A DNA stretch of 22,769 nt, from assembly GCA_008704415.1 (NCBI GenBank), contig VXIS01000516.1, forward strand, positions 1 to 22,769, written 5' to 3'. Positions 7,855 through 17,419 of the stretch are shown here, in pieces (position 1 is the stretch's first letter; each line of letters starts with the position of its first letter). The translations under genes and the position numbers were made by a program. This DNA comes from Sphaerosporella brunnea. Lineage: Eukaryota > Ascomycota > Pezizomycetes > Pezizales > Pyronemataceae. The notes under the pieces are model-generated. The model made no database searches and had not been told where the DNA came from. It was given only the letters and a program-made list of their open reading frames with translations.

Positions 7855-10800
7855 TGTGTAGCATGAAATAGTTCGTGGTTAGGGCTGATCTCTTTGCATC
7901 GGCATGTTGTCTTTTGCAAGCACAATGCGCCCATAAACGTGCTTTGACTCGTGTAATAATCATGAATACGCGTTTGTTGATGTATTTGGTAGGTAGAGCG
8001 CTGGCTACCAGCCATGGATTGGTGTTCAGGCATCGAAGGCTTTTGGCACGAGAATGTGTTTTGTACGTATATGTGCTGGCAGTTTGCATAATATACCAAG
8101 TATGGCGTGATGCCTGGTTGTGATGCTGATTGTCAGCTTGTCCAAGGAGCAACGGGGCCGCAGGCACGCAGGGAGAGAGTGTGGTTAGCAACTATACCAA
8201 TTATCATCCACACGGACTGTTTGTTCACTGTAGTCATTTTATGAATGTTGCGGTCATGAAGATGCGAGTAACGGGAGGCTGATGGGTGGTTTTATACATT
8301 TCGTGAGGACATCGCCGAGAGAATGCCCTTCGCTGCCAGGCTCGTTGCGAATAACTATGAGGGTATTCTCCCATCATTGCTGTAATAGGTGAGAATCAAT
8401 GGGTAGCATGCGATGGGGGATGAAAACGCTGTTGCGGCACCCGAATGAAAAATTCAATCTCGCTGGAATTTGTCACGTGGTCCAATCTCCAATGCGGCTC
8501 CACCTGATAAGTTTTCATCGTCATGCATTGTGGATAACCATGCACCTGCACTTTGGCATCATACGGTTTAACCTCCCGGCATATACTTTTGGTCTAGAAC
8601 ACAACATCAAAACAACTTTGGATAAGCGAAAATATTGACGTGCCTGATCGACCCGTCACAGAGAACTCAGGCCTGCTGTCATACCGCGCCTACAGTCCAG
8701 TCTTTGTCCAACCACCATATCCAAACACTATCCAAACCCAACGTCCCCACCTTTGATGATGATATATCTCTCAGAACTTTGCCCTCGACATGCCTGAGAA
8801 GAATTCGGATCACCTCAGAGGTATGTTACTCTACTCCTTGCTGACATCCTGTTTTGCAAACGTTCACGAGTACTGTTCATAGGGCAAGCAAATCTGAGTA
8901 CTGCAACACACGATCACAGCGCTGAGATAGCATTCCCACCAGTCTGAGGCACTCCCAAGAGGTATATGTCCGCGTTTTTGTTCGCTTTTCTTGTGATTTG
9001 CATGCCTCTTACATGTCCGTAGAAGAAACTTCGGGAAAGCAGGCAGAAGCCAGAGTAAAGATTGTCGTCCTACCGGTTGCGCGTCACCATATCAAATGTA
9101 ACTATTTGTCGTTCAACAGTCCATCTATTGGTGTACAGTACGAATTGTGTTTCTGACAAAAAATGATAGTACGCTCATTAGCTGGTGTTGCGTGCATCCG
9201 ATTGCTAGCTTTGGCGTTGCTGCTCACCAGTTTTGTTCCATACGTTTACAGTGAATGGGAGATGAGACGTTCAACCAAGCCACTGTTTATGAGTCTCACT
9301 ATTTACTGTTATACACTCTCTTCTAATTTATGATACCAAAACTCACTATGTACGATACGGCAACCAACCATCATTCTCGGCAAGCTTTGATGGGACGTCG
9401 TCAAACATCACTGAGCAGATCGGTCTATGCGCACCAGAGCAAAGGGGTTCTCCGCCGGCGGCTTTTGATGCTCAACTCGTAATGACGCTCACCGGCAAGG
9501 TTTGCAAGGGTCGCTGTCACACGGGCTATCTCGTCTCCCCACGGGATACACGGTCAGCGATCATTGGAAACCACTATCGCGGTATAAGACGTCTCCTAGC
9601 CACCTTCCGCCCATGCAGCCGGCGTTGCCATATCGTTGGTGGATATGCCCATCGTATCCACCAAAGATTGTTATGACCACTGGCACCGCCACATTGCCGA
9701 TACAAAGAAGCAAGTACATTCTCCGCCTGCTGGCACAATTCACAATTGAATTTCTGACATTTTTAGCTTTCATTTGAGCCCTTATACGTACAATCTGAAT
9801 GACATTTGTTTACGAACCAAGCGTTAGTTGATGAGGCTCAGTGCCGTGCCCTAGTGCTCGGGGCCTCCGCCTTCACCGACGGCAACACCTATGACGTCTT
9901 GGCGTTGTATACCCTCCTTAATTGTGTTCTGTACTTACACAGTACGTACCGACCAGCTGATTCTAAACCCCTGTAGCTTTAAAATTATCGCTTACATACC
10001 AAAATCATACGACACTACAGGAGCCGGAGATGCACCCACTTCGAGGTTCCACTGCCGCTGCCCCGTGCCGTTCAAATGGCAAATATGCTCAGCCTAAGCA
10101 CTTTGTTATATTTCTTTCCTGCCGCATAGGCCGTACCGTTCATATTGTAGCCTAGTTAATATGTGATCGACTAATACCTTGTGCAGTGCCGAGCGTCCGC
10201 GCAAGGGTTATCAGGCCCACCCAGGGCAGACGGAAATTTCGGCCGTGCCTGCAGGGTTGTTGACACTCAAAGTAGGTACCCATTACGCGCTGTATACGTA
10301 ATGCCGTCCCCAGGTATGGTTGGAGATGCCTATCTGATGTAGATATAGGTACCAGCATAGAGAGCTGATTTTGGCTCGTTTGAACAATTCCTGGCTATGA
10401 AGAACCCAACACTCCGGATTTAGGATTCTTGACACTCTACAGGTCCAAATGCGGGGACTGTTGGTGACTGGCGCATTTTTCATCTCTCCGATTCCATAAT
10501 CAGCCCGCAAACATGTTTAAAAACTAGTTCCTGAGCAACCTTCAGCTCCGCCTGAACGTACTCAGCTCTATGTGTGTGGCGGCCCTGCGTTTTAGTATCA
10601 TGGATTTCCACCACAACACTACAAACCGTCTGATGAACGAGGAGGAGCTGGGCTTTAACAAGCATATGGTATCGTTGTGGATGAGTATGGAGTGGGAGTG
10701 GAAGCGAGTTTGGGGTCAGGTGAATGTGCGGGCATGAAGTGCTGGGTTCACGCACAATTGTGTTATTTAGAGTAGAATACGTCGTTGTTTTCCTCTTGCC

Positions 10801-10908
10801 ATGTACAGTTAGCTTAATAGACCGCTTCAAGAGACATCAACCTCTGTTTCGCTCGTCCATGAAATACAATATTGTTTTGCACGGCTGGCTGCGTCGGGCT
10901 GGGTCTAG
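7855..10908. other. Long stretch without an assignable gene
   Basis: No single long frame and no known domain. Possible splice signals and short GC-rich open blocks exist on the + strand: GTATGT at about 8821 with a later CATAG, a block at 9612-9713, an open block 9803-9979 without an ATG, and a block from about 10018. I could not join these into one frame, so this is either an intron-rich gene I cannot resolve, a decayed gene, or coincidence. Confidence 0.4.
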
Positions 10909-10987
10909 TACTCACGTGGCCGGAATCGTTGCACATCACGTGCCCGCAGGGTTAGGGTTATATTTTCTACGCGAAAGCACCGCGCTC

Positions 10988-10992
10988 GATAC
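10988..10992. repeat. Copia target site duplication, left copy
   Basis: GATAC, matched exactly by 16760-16764 on the other side of the element. Five bases is the usual duplication for Ty1/copia integrases. Confidence 0.95.
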
Positions 10993-11595
10993 TGATGAAA
11001 GCTGGGTTTGCGTGAAGCGGAAGTGGAGCAATACCGGTAAAGGTATTTAGAGCAGAAGGATGATAGGAACTGAAGAGAGGAGTGCGGAATCTGTTATCAC
11101 AATAGAGAAGTGAAGAGAAGATCTTATTCTCAAGGAGATTGTTGTGTTGATTGTTGTGCTTGGTTTGAGGAAGAGAGAGCGGGTATATATACCCGAGAGC
11201 TCAGCCCGCCAAGCCTAGTATGTAACTATGTATACATGATTCGAGTGACTCATGATGACTGTGAGTCATACGTGTGAGTCATACATGGAATGTAAGAGAA
11301 ACAACTAGAAATAGAATGACACATAACCAGTAAGCGCTAATGCACAGCCGCGTATGACTGTGTGCGTTTGTGCGCAACAGTGAGTCAACGTAAGGCAGAC
11401 ACGAGTAAGCCTGACTGGAAAAGGAAGGTGTGTGCAAACAGGCGAGAGATAAGAAAATAAGAAAGCATGTGATGAGTACATGGTGTAGTAAACGCAGTGG
11501 TAAGTGCCCGTGATGAGTGTAAGATGAAACCAGTATGAAATAGGAAAACACTGCAGGGAGACCAAAGGAGATACCACGTCCATCACGATTTAACA
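10993..11595 (-). repeat. Copia 3' LTR, 603 bp
   Basis: In element orientation it starts TGTTAAATCG and ends CTTTCATCA, giving TG...CA ends. Identical to the 5' LTR except for C at 11085 (T at 16249) and G at 11494 (A at 16658). Both changes are C-to-T class at CpG sites. Confidence 0.97.
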
Positions 11596-11608
11596 CCCGT
11601 TCTCACTT
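11596..11608 (-). other. Likely polypurine tract
   Basis: AAGTGAGAACGGG on the element strand, 11 of 13 purines, directly next to the 3' LTR, where plus-strand priming is expected. It overlaps the polyprotein stop codon. Confidence 0.55.
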
Positions 11609-14086
11609 GCCACTGTTCCAAACAATACGAGAGCAGAGATGCCCACGTACCGCCTGTACAACCGCCTTTGTACATATATCTGCAAGGTTGTTTTTACCGT
11701 CGATGTGGATGACCGTAAGTTGTCCTGATTCGATAAGTTCACGTATGGAGTGGTAGTGCATGTCCACGTGTTTGGATCGATCGTTGAGACGGTGATTTTC
11801 TGCGATATCGATTGCTCCAGTATTGTCGCTTCGAATTGCCGCGGGAATGTCTTGGTGAAGAAGTTCAACGAGAGCTCGCATTGTCCAGAGGTAATGTTTC
11901 GAGGTCATAGAGAGGGCCATGTATTCAGCTTCGGTGGTTGAAGTGGCAACTGAACGTTGTCGTCGAGACCGCCAACTGATGGTTGCTTCTCCAAGTTGAA
12001 ACAGGTATCCCCAAAAGCTTCGTCGAGTATCAAGACAGTTTCCGTATGAGGCGTCGCAAAATCCTTCAAGGTATAGGTCATTTCCGTATCGATAGGTGAG
12101 TTTAAGGCTTCGTGTTCCTTTCAGGTATCGAAGGACTTGTTTAGCCGCTTGCAGATGTACGAGGGTAGGTGAGGAGTTGAACTGTGAGAGGTGTGTAACT
12201 GCATAGGCGAGATCAGGTCTTGTTCCGGTGACTGCGTACATGAGAGATCCGATAATTTGCTGGTAGAGTGAGATGTTTTCGATCCGTTGCTCAGGTGGTC
12301 CTGCCCGAAGTTGTACGTTTACATCGAGGGGAGTTGAGACGGAGTTGCAATCTTTCATACCAAAGCGGTCGAGAACTTTGTCAATGTAGGTTTCCTGGGA
12401 AAGAGTGATTGCCTGGTCGGTAAAGTCGATTTTTATGCCGAGAAGCCAGTGAAGGGTTCCAAGGTCCTTGACTTGAAATTCGGTTCCAAGGGCCGAGATA
12501 ATCCGTTCAGTGAGGTCGTCGTTAGGTCCAAAAATCGTAATGTCGTCCACATAGATGGCAATGAAGAGGTTACCACTGTTGTGTATGAGAACGCATGGGT
12601 CGAAATGTGCGATAGCAAATCCGTAGGGTAGAAGGTAGTTGGTGAGCCGCGCATACCATTCCCTTGGAGATTGCTTCAAGCCGTATAAACACCGTTTTAA
12701 TTTGCATACTTTGCCGTCGATTTTCCGTCGTTCGGGAAGACGCATGTAAATCTCTTCTTTTAGGTGACCATAAAGAAATGCCGTTTTGACATCCAGTTGT
12801 CGAGGTTGCCAGCGCCAAGATGCCGAGATAGCAAGTAGGAGTCGGAGGGAGTCGAATCGTACCACAGGTGCAAAGAGCTCGTCGTAGTCTGTGCCAGCAA
12901 CTTGAGAGTCGCCGCGTGCAACGAGTCGTGCCTTGTATCGGTCGATGCTTCCGTCAGAGTTGTATTTGATCCGATAAACCCACATGCAATTGACAATCTT
13001 TCGGTTTGTTGGTGTGTCGACAATATCCCACGTATCGTTCTGTTTAAGTGAGTCCAATTCTTCTTCCATAGCCTTAATCCATTCATCTTTGTCAGTACGC
13101 GACATGGCTTCCTTATAGGACTTGGGGTATTCAGGTTCGATTCCGCTGGCTGAAGTAAGTGCTGTTGCCACAAGGATTTCGCCTTCACTATCATTGCCTT
13201 GATGGTCCAGGGTTGCTGCAGGTTTGGTAACTTGTGTTGAGGGCGCAGGTGTATCAAAACCAAGACGAACAGGAGGTCTGATGATGCGTCCGACACGTGT
13301 TTGTTGAACCGGCTGCTGGATCATAGGTTGAGGCTGAGATGGTGCAGGTTGAGCGTCCAAGGGTTGAAGCTGAGAGCCAGATGGAGTGTCAATATCCATA
13401 AGTGAAAACCGTTCATAGTCTTCTGGGGTAAAGCCATTGGGTTGCTGGATTTGAATGGTTGGTGAAGGAGGAGGAGAAGTAGGATTTTCATTATCGAGGA
13501 GAACGATTCGGTTGTGATCGGGATTTGGTGTAAAGTTGCGCGCTTCTTGTATCCGTAAGTAGTCATTGCCGTCCTGTTGCTGAAGTCCAGGGTACCAAAC
13601 TGCGTGAACATCTGGAACGCCTTTGTTGAACCATGAAGTGGCTTGTTGCGGGTTTCGAAAGCACCATTGTTGCCAGTGTCTTCGTGATGGGAATCCTTCT
13701 TTGTTGAGTTCAATAGTGATGGGACCAGTTGAGTTGACAGGAGGAGTAGACGTATGGTTGGGATCAAGTGGTGGTGGCGCAGAGTTGGTCGTAGTGGACG
13801 GAGTTACCCCTTCTGAGTTAGAGATAGGGAACTTAACGTCTCGTGAGGTGACAAGTTGTTTCCTGGAAGGGATGAACACCTTGTAGATGTGTATGCTTTC
13901 GGTGTATCCGACAAATATACCTTTCTCAGCACGTGGAAGCAGCTTACTACCAGGAGGTCGTTTCTCAACTGGTATGTGGACGTAGCACTCTCTTCCGAAC
14001 GGCTGAAGGTGTTGGATCGTGGGTTTCTCACCGCGAAATGCCTCATAGGGGGTCTGATCCTTGACCGCTGAGTGAGGCAATGCAAT
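11603..14086 (-). pseudogene. Copia integrase C-term, RT and RNase H part
   Basis: Continues the polyprotein in the frame reached after the 5-bp duplication and has no start of its own. It opens with the integrase C-terminal region (PHSAVKDQTPYEAF, then GYTESIHIYKVF), a long Pro/Gln/Thr-rich linker (about 13200-13800), then a full copia reverse transcriptase: RYKARLVARG, QLDVKTAFLYG, LKRCLYGLKQSPREWY, and the catalytic IAIYVDD at 12542-12553. The copia RNase H follows, with EGFCDASYGNCLDTRRS, TEAEYMAL and RSDNTGAIDIAEN. It stops at 11603-11605, eight bases before the 3' LTR. No other break is visible, so the 5-bp duplication may be the only defect. Confidence 0.93.
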
Positions 14087-16083
14087 CTGTTTTTGAGGTA
14101 AACCGCCGTGTGAACCGCTTGCTGCCATAATCGTTTGTCGAGGTTGACCAGCATCGCACGGACCATGTTCATAATGGTGCGATTGAGTCTTTCGGCAACA
14201 CCATTGGACTCGTGAGAGTAAGGAGGTGTCGGGTCGTGTATGATACCGAGTTCCTTGAAGAAGTTTTCGAGGTCTTTGTTGACGTATTCGCCGCCATTGT
14301 CTGTTCTTATTCGCATGACTTTGAGATCGTATTGCCGTTCGCACATGGTGATGAAGTTTTTGAGTATTGCGATGGCGTCCGATTTCTGTTTGAGAAAATA
14401 AACCCAGGTGGCGCGAGTGAGATCATCAACGATAGACATGTAGTGATAGTTACCTCCATAGGATGGTGTGTGGAATCTGCCTGACAGATTGGAATGGATG
14501 AGTTCCAGTTTCCGAGTTGCTCTGTGGGTGACTGTTGCTGGTACTGAGTGTGTCGATTTGGCGAGAGTGCAAGGTTCGCAATGGAAATTGTTTGGTGCTG
14601 AAGGGATGAGGTGGCCGTCTTGGTAGTATTCTGAATGTCGAAGTGCTGAAGGTGCGACGTGTCCAAAAGCTGAATGCCAGTGAAGGAACGTTGAGACGTG
14701 TGCATGTTCGATAAATTCAGGGATAAAAAACAAATTGCCAACTAAAGGGGCACGCAAAACAAGTGATCCATCTTTCCTCCGCAGTTCAATACCTTCTCCA
14801 TCATCAACCATTTTGTACCCTTTTTCCCTAACCGAGCGCCAAGAGAACAATGAACAATCCAGGCCAGGTACATAAAGTACCTCATTCAAACGCAAAGGAG
14901 AGATCGTGCCATCAGGGAGTATACTGTTGATAAGAACAGTACCTTTTCCTTCAGTCTTGAGACGCTGAGCGTTCCCGATCTTTACAGTTCCTCGATGCGT
15001 TGAAAGTTGTTCGAAGAGACCTTTGTTGGATGTCATGTGTGAGCTTGCGCCGGTATCGAAAATCCAGGTATGGGTGATGGAGGGGTTACTGACTTTGGTG
15101 GTTGCCAGAGCGTGTTCAGGAGTTTCTTCCTTAGCGACGTTGGCTTGTTCAGGGGTCTTTTCCTTCTTCTTTTCCTCTTGCTTGGCCTTGAGCTTTCGAC
15201 ATTCCTTCCACACGTGTCCGACCGGGTTTCCGAGTTGATGTTTCTTGCAGTAGGTACACTCCTTAACCGAAGGGCTGCCAGTGTTTTCAACCTTCTTCTT
15301 TCCTTTACCCTTGGGTTGTTGGGCTTTGAGAGCGATTGACTGGCTATTGGTGTTGGAAATAGAGTGTAGTTTGAGAACTACATCGGAGTAGGAGAGGTCG
15401 TCATTTGTTGTCAGGTTGTCGACAATATTGGTGTGGTGTTTGACAAGGAATCCTAGGAGAAAGTCGCGTTTGGCTTTGTCGTGTTCCAGGAACTTGCGGA
15501 AGTCTTTGCGATAGGTGTCGGTGGATTTAGCACCGGTTGTAAGGCTGAGTAGTCGATTGTATTCCGTTTCGAATCGGTCGATGAAGTCGGCAATCGGCTG
15601 TGAAGCATCATAGGAGGAGGGAAGGGAGGTGAAAGACATGATGGTCTGAACAAATGAAAAGGCGGTCTCGCGGTGATAGGTGTTCTCAAGGTAGACCCAT
15701 ATCGTGTGCGGGTCGCGCTTCTTGGCCACAACTTTGATAATGGGTTTCGACATTACCTGTATGAGTACCAGAAGGCATTGGGCTGATAGGGCTTGGAACA
15801 CCTCGCGCTCATCTTCGTTTGCATCTTCTGCTGGGGTGGCTCCGTCGATGACCAGTTCGGATACCCGCATTGCGTCGAAAATAATCGTGATTTGGTCGCG
15901 CCAGTCCTCGTAGTTTTCGTGTCCGGTAAGGACTTCGATGTTGTCGAGTTTAACGTTGGGAATCTTCATGTCCTTGTTGAATTTCTTAGACTTGATGGAT
16001 TCGCGAAAAACATCTTTGCCTTTCGAGTCCTTGGGGAAGGAGGCAGGAAGGGTAGGGTATTTGGCTGAGGATGAAGCGGACAT
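14082..16083 (-). pseudogene. Copia gag-protease-integrase part of polyprotein
   Basis: Starts at the ATG at 16083, 74 nt inside the primer site. Gag occupies roughly residues 1-300 and ends in an unusual zinc knuckle, CX2CX10HX4C (about 15190-15250). The aspartic protease active site is IFDTGASSHMT near residue 341. The integrase starts with a zinc-binding WHSAFGH...CEPC module (about 464-508) and has the catalytic Asp in SIVDDLTRA, Asp in RTDNGGEY and Glu in YSHESNGVAERLN. About 40 codons after the glutamate the sequence GCAAT is tandemly duplicated (14077-14081 and 14082-14086, + strand), which shifts the frame; the wrong frame then runs on to 13804. In intact relatives this is one polyprotein with the next feature. 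Confidence 0.93.
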
Positions 16084-16144
16084 AGCGATGGTTTCGATCG
16101 GTAAATGTGGTGGGTATTGTGTGGTTGTATCGATAGGCTAAGCC

Positions 16145-16156
16145 GGGCTCATAACC
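16145..16156 (-). other. Primer binding site: half initiator tRNA-Met
   Basis: Directly inside the 5' LTR the element strand reads GGTTATGAGCCC. This is complementary to the anticodon stem-loop GGGCUCAUAACC of initiator tRNA-Met rather than to a tRNA 3' end. Drosophila copia and yeast Ty5 use the same mode, where a tRNA cut in the anticodon region primes minus-strand DNA. On the + strand here the match may extend to GCCGGGCTCATAACC. Confidence 0.85.
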
Positions 16157-16344
16157 TGATGAAAGCTGGGTTTGCGTGAAGCGGAAGTGGAGCAATACCG
16201 GTAAAGGTATTTAGAGCAGAAGGATGATAGGAACTGAAGAGAGGAGTGTGGAATCTGTTATCACAATAGAGAAGTGAAGAGAAGATCTTATTCTCAAGGA
16301 GATTGTTGTGTTGATTGTTGTGCTTGGTTTGAGGAAGAGAGAGC

Positions 16345-16358
16345 GGGTATATATACCC
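16345..16358 (-). promoter_or_regulatory. LTR TATA box (palindromic)
   Basis: GGGTATATATACCC is a perfect 14-bp palindrome, repeated at 11181-11194 in the other LTR. Its place, about 190 bp before the inner LTR edge and downstream of the TGACTCA boxes, fits a core promoter. Confidence 0.65.
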
Positions 16359-16409
16359 GAGAGCTCAGCCCGCCAAGCCTAGTATGTAACTATGTATACA
16401 TGATTCGAG

Positions 16410-16551
16410 TGACTCATGATGACTGTGAGTCATACGTGTGAGTCATACATGGAATGTAAGAGAAACAACTAGAAATAGAATGACACATAACCAGTAAGCG
16501 CTAATGCACAGCCGCGTATGACTGTGTGCGTTTGTGCGCAACAGTGAGTCA
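16410..16551 (-). promoter_or_regulatory. Cluster of four Gcn4/AP-1-type TGACTCA boxes
   Basis: Four exact TGA(C/G)TCA heptamers occur at 16410, 16426, 16439 and 16545, the first three within 36 bp. The heptamer is the core site of the fungal amino-acid-starvation regulator Gcn4/CPC1 and related bZIP factors. The identical cluster is in the 3' LTR at 11246-11252, 11262-11268, 11275-11281 and 11381-11387. Confidence 0.65.
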
Positions 16552-16759
16552 ACGTAAGGCAGACACGAGTAAGCCTGACTGGAAAAGGAAGGTGTGTGCA
16601 AACAGGCGAGAGATAAGAAAATAAGAAAGCATGTGATGAGTACATGGTGTAGTAAACACAGTGGTAAGTGCCCGTGATGAGTGTAAGATGAAACCAGTAT
16701 GAAATAGGAAAACACTGCAGGGAGACCAAAGGAGATACCACGTCCATCACGATTTAACA

Positions 16760-16764
16760 GATAC
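16760..16764. repeat. Copia target site duplication, right copy
   Basis: GATAC, directly after the LTR end TTAACA; partner of 10988-10992. Confidence 0.95.
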
Positions 16765-16961
16765 CCCCCCATTATCTCAACAACGGCGCGACCGATTTGA
16801 TTCAAATTGATGTAGTAGGATACGCGAAAATAAGCCCTCCAAAAATCAGCCATTGTGGCCTGGCTGCGCCGCAACCCCACAACACGTGAAAAATATAATC
16901 CCAACCCTGCGCAGCACGTGATGTTCAATGATTCCGGCCGCGTAAGTAATGAACATGAGGC

Positions 16962-17065
16962 GGCTTAAGCTGAACCGTGGGGTCAGCTCGTGCAGGCTCG
17001 GCTCCTCACGACTTTGGCTCGCTGAGCTGAGCCGAGTCTGGAAAGCTGGGGCTTTGGCTTAAGCC
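16962..17065. repeat. Foldback sequence of about 105 bp
   Basis: GGCTTAAGC at both ends (16962-16970 and 17056-17065) and inner inverted arms CTCGGCTC (16997-17004) and GAGCCGAG (17029-17036). The arms are imperfect and no target duplication is seen. It directly follows the split TA-flanked element. Confidence 0.4.
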
Positions 17066-17093
17066 ACCATATAATTTGCCATGCGCAAGCCGG

Positions 17094-17100
17094 TATAAAA
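17094..17100 (+). promoter_or_regulatory. TATA box
   Basis: TATAAAA followed by GGAGGAGG, 56 bp before the ATG at 17156. It is the best-formed TATA box in the window outside the LTRs. Confidence 0.4.
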
Positions 17101-17155
17101 GGAGGAGGTCGAAGGGCGTGACATTGCGCGTGCATCTATATAGATATCAAACCTC

Positions 17156-17419
17156 ATGGGCGTCCGAGTCCTCCACTCATCATTCATGTTGTTGAGCATC
17201 GCCTACTGTGGATGCGGTCATGATATCTATGCCGTAGGCGATCGGGATCTATCATGCTCGGTGAAGGATGCAGCGACCAGCTGTCACGGCGGGGGTTTGG
17301 ATGGAGTTTTCCGACGAAGCTACCGGCTTTTACTCTCAATGAAATCAGCTAGAACTCTCAGATCTAAGGCTTCAAAGGATGCTGATTCATTTGCTGTTCT
17401 CAGATTTACCCCCCCATAG
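17156..17419 (+). CDS. Possible small protein, 87 residues
   Basis: An ATG-started frame of 87 codons follows the TATAAAA box by 56 bp. Residues 1-21 (MGVRVLHSSFMLLSIAYCGCG) have a short hydrophobic core and could be a signal peptide; four cysteines fall in the first 45 residues and the rest is basic. I recognise no family. Frames of this length occur by chance in this GC content, and codon use gives no clear support, so the call rests on the promoter spacing alone. Confidence 0.2.
   Translation: MGVRVLHSSFMLLSIAYCGCGHDIYAVGDRDLSCSVKDAATSCHGGGLDGVFRRSYRLLLSMKSARTLRSKASKDADSFAVLRFTPP

Larger units (their letters stand above)
10993..16759 (-). mobile_element. Complete Ty1/copia LTR retrotransposon, 5767 bp
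   Basis: The element lies on the - strand: 5' LTR 16157-16759, primer site, short leader, polyprotein 16083-11603, purine-rich tract, 3' LTR 10993-11595. Domain order gag, protease, integrase, reverse transcriptase, RNase H defines copia. The 5-bp direct repeat GATAC flanks it (10988-10992 and 16760-16764). The LTRs are 603 bp each and differ at two sites, so the insertion is recent. The polyprotein is broken by one 5-bp duplication, so this copy could move only with help in trans. Confidence 0.95.
16157..16759 (-). repeat. Copia 5' LTR, 603 bp
   Basis: This is the promoter LTR of the element. Four TGACTCA-type boxes at 16410-16416, 16426-16432, 16439-16445 and 16545-16551 lie upstream, in element orientation, of the palindromic TATA sequence GGGTATATATACCC at 16345-16358. 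Transcription should therefore start a few tens of bases below 16345 and run toward lower coordinates. Confidence 0.97.
10911..16946. mobile_element. TA-flanked inverted-repeat element split by copia
   Basis: Sequence from 10911 rightward and from 16946 leftward form inverted repeats of about 58 bp starting CTCACGTGGCCGGAATC and CTTACGCGGCCGGAATC, including CACGTG and an AGGGTT(A/G)GG(G/A)TTATATTTT block. Both ends are bordered by TA (10909-10910 and 16947-16948), the target duplication of Tc1/mariner-type elements. Without the copia insert and its duplicated 5 bp the element is 264 bp long, so it is a non-autonomous miniature element. The superfamily is inferred from TA alone. Confidence 0.75.

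Noticed and set aside
7749..8191. Two overlapping - strand frames of 116 and 119 codons
   Set aside because: One runs into the miniature element at 7671-7846; neither shows a domain or start context.
10947..10962. Two telomere-like TTAGGG units (AGGGTTAGGGTTA)
   Set aside because: Only two units, and the partner terminal repeat reads AGGGTTGGGATTA, so it is part of the inverted repeat and not an internal telomere.
14082..14100. Programmed -1 frameshift at AAAAAC in the copia polyprotein
   Set aside because: The heptamer in register is C AAA AAC, not a canonical slippery site, and the break lies inside the integrase region; the 5-bp tandem duplication explains it fully.
16443..16928. 161-codon hydrophobic frame in the 5' LTR (and its 3' LTR counterpart at 11279-11596)
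   Set aside because: It lies in the U3 region, starts in the unrelated inverted-repeat element in the right copy, and has no recognised family; likely chance.
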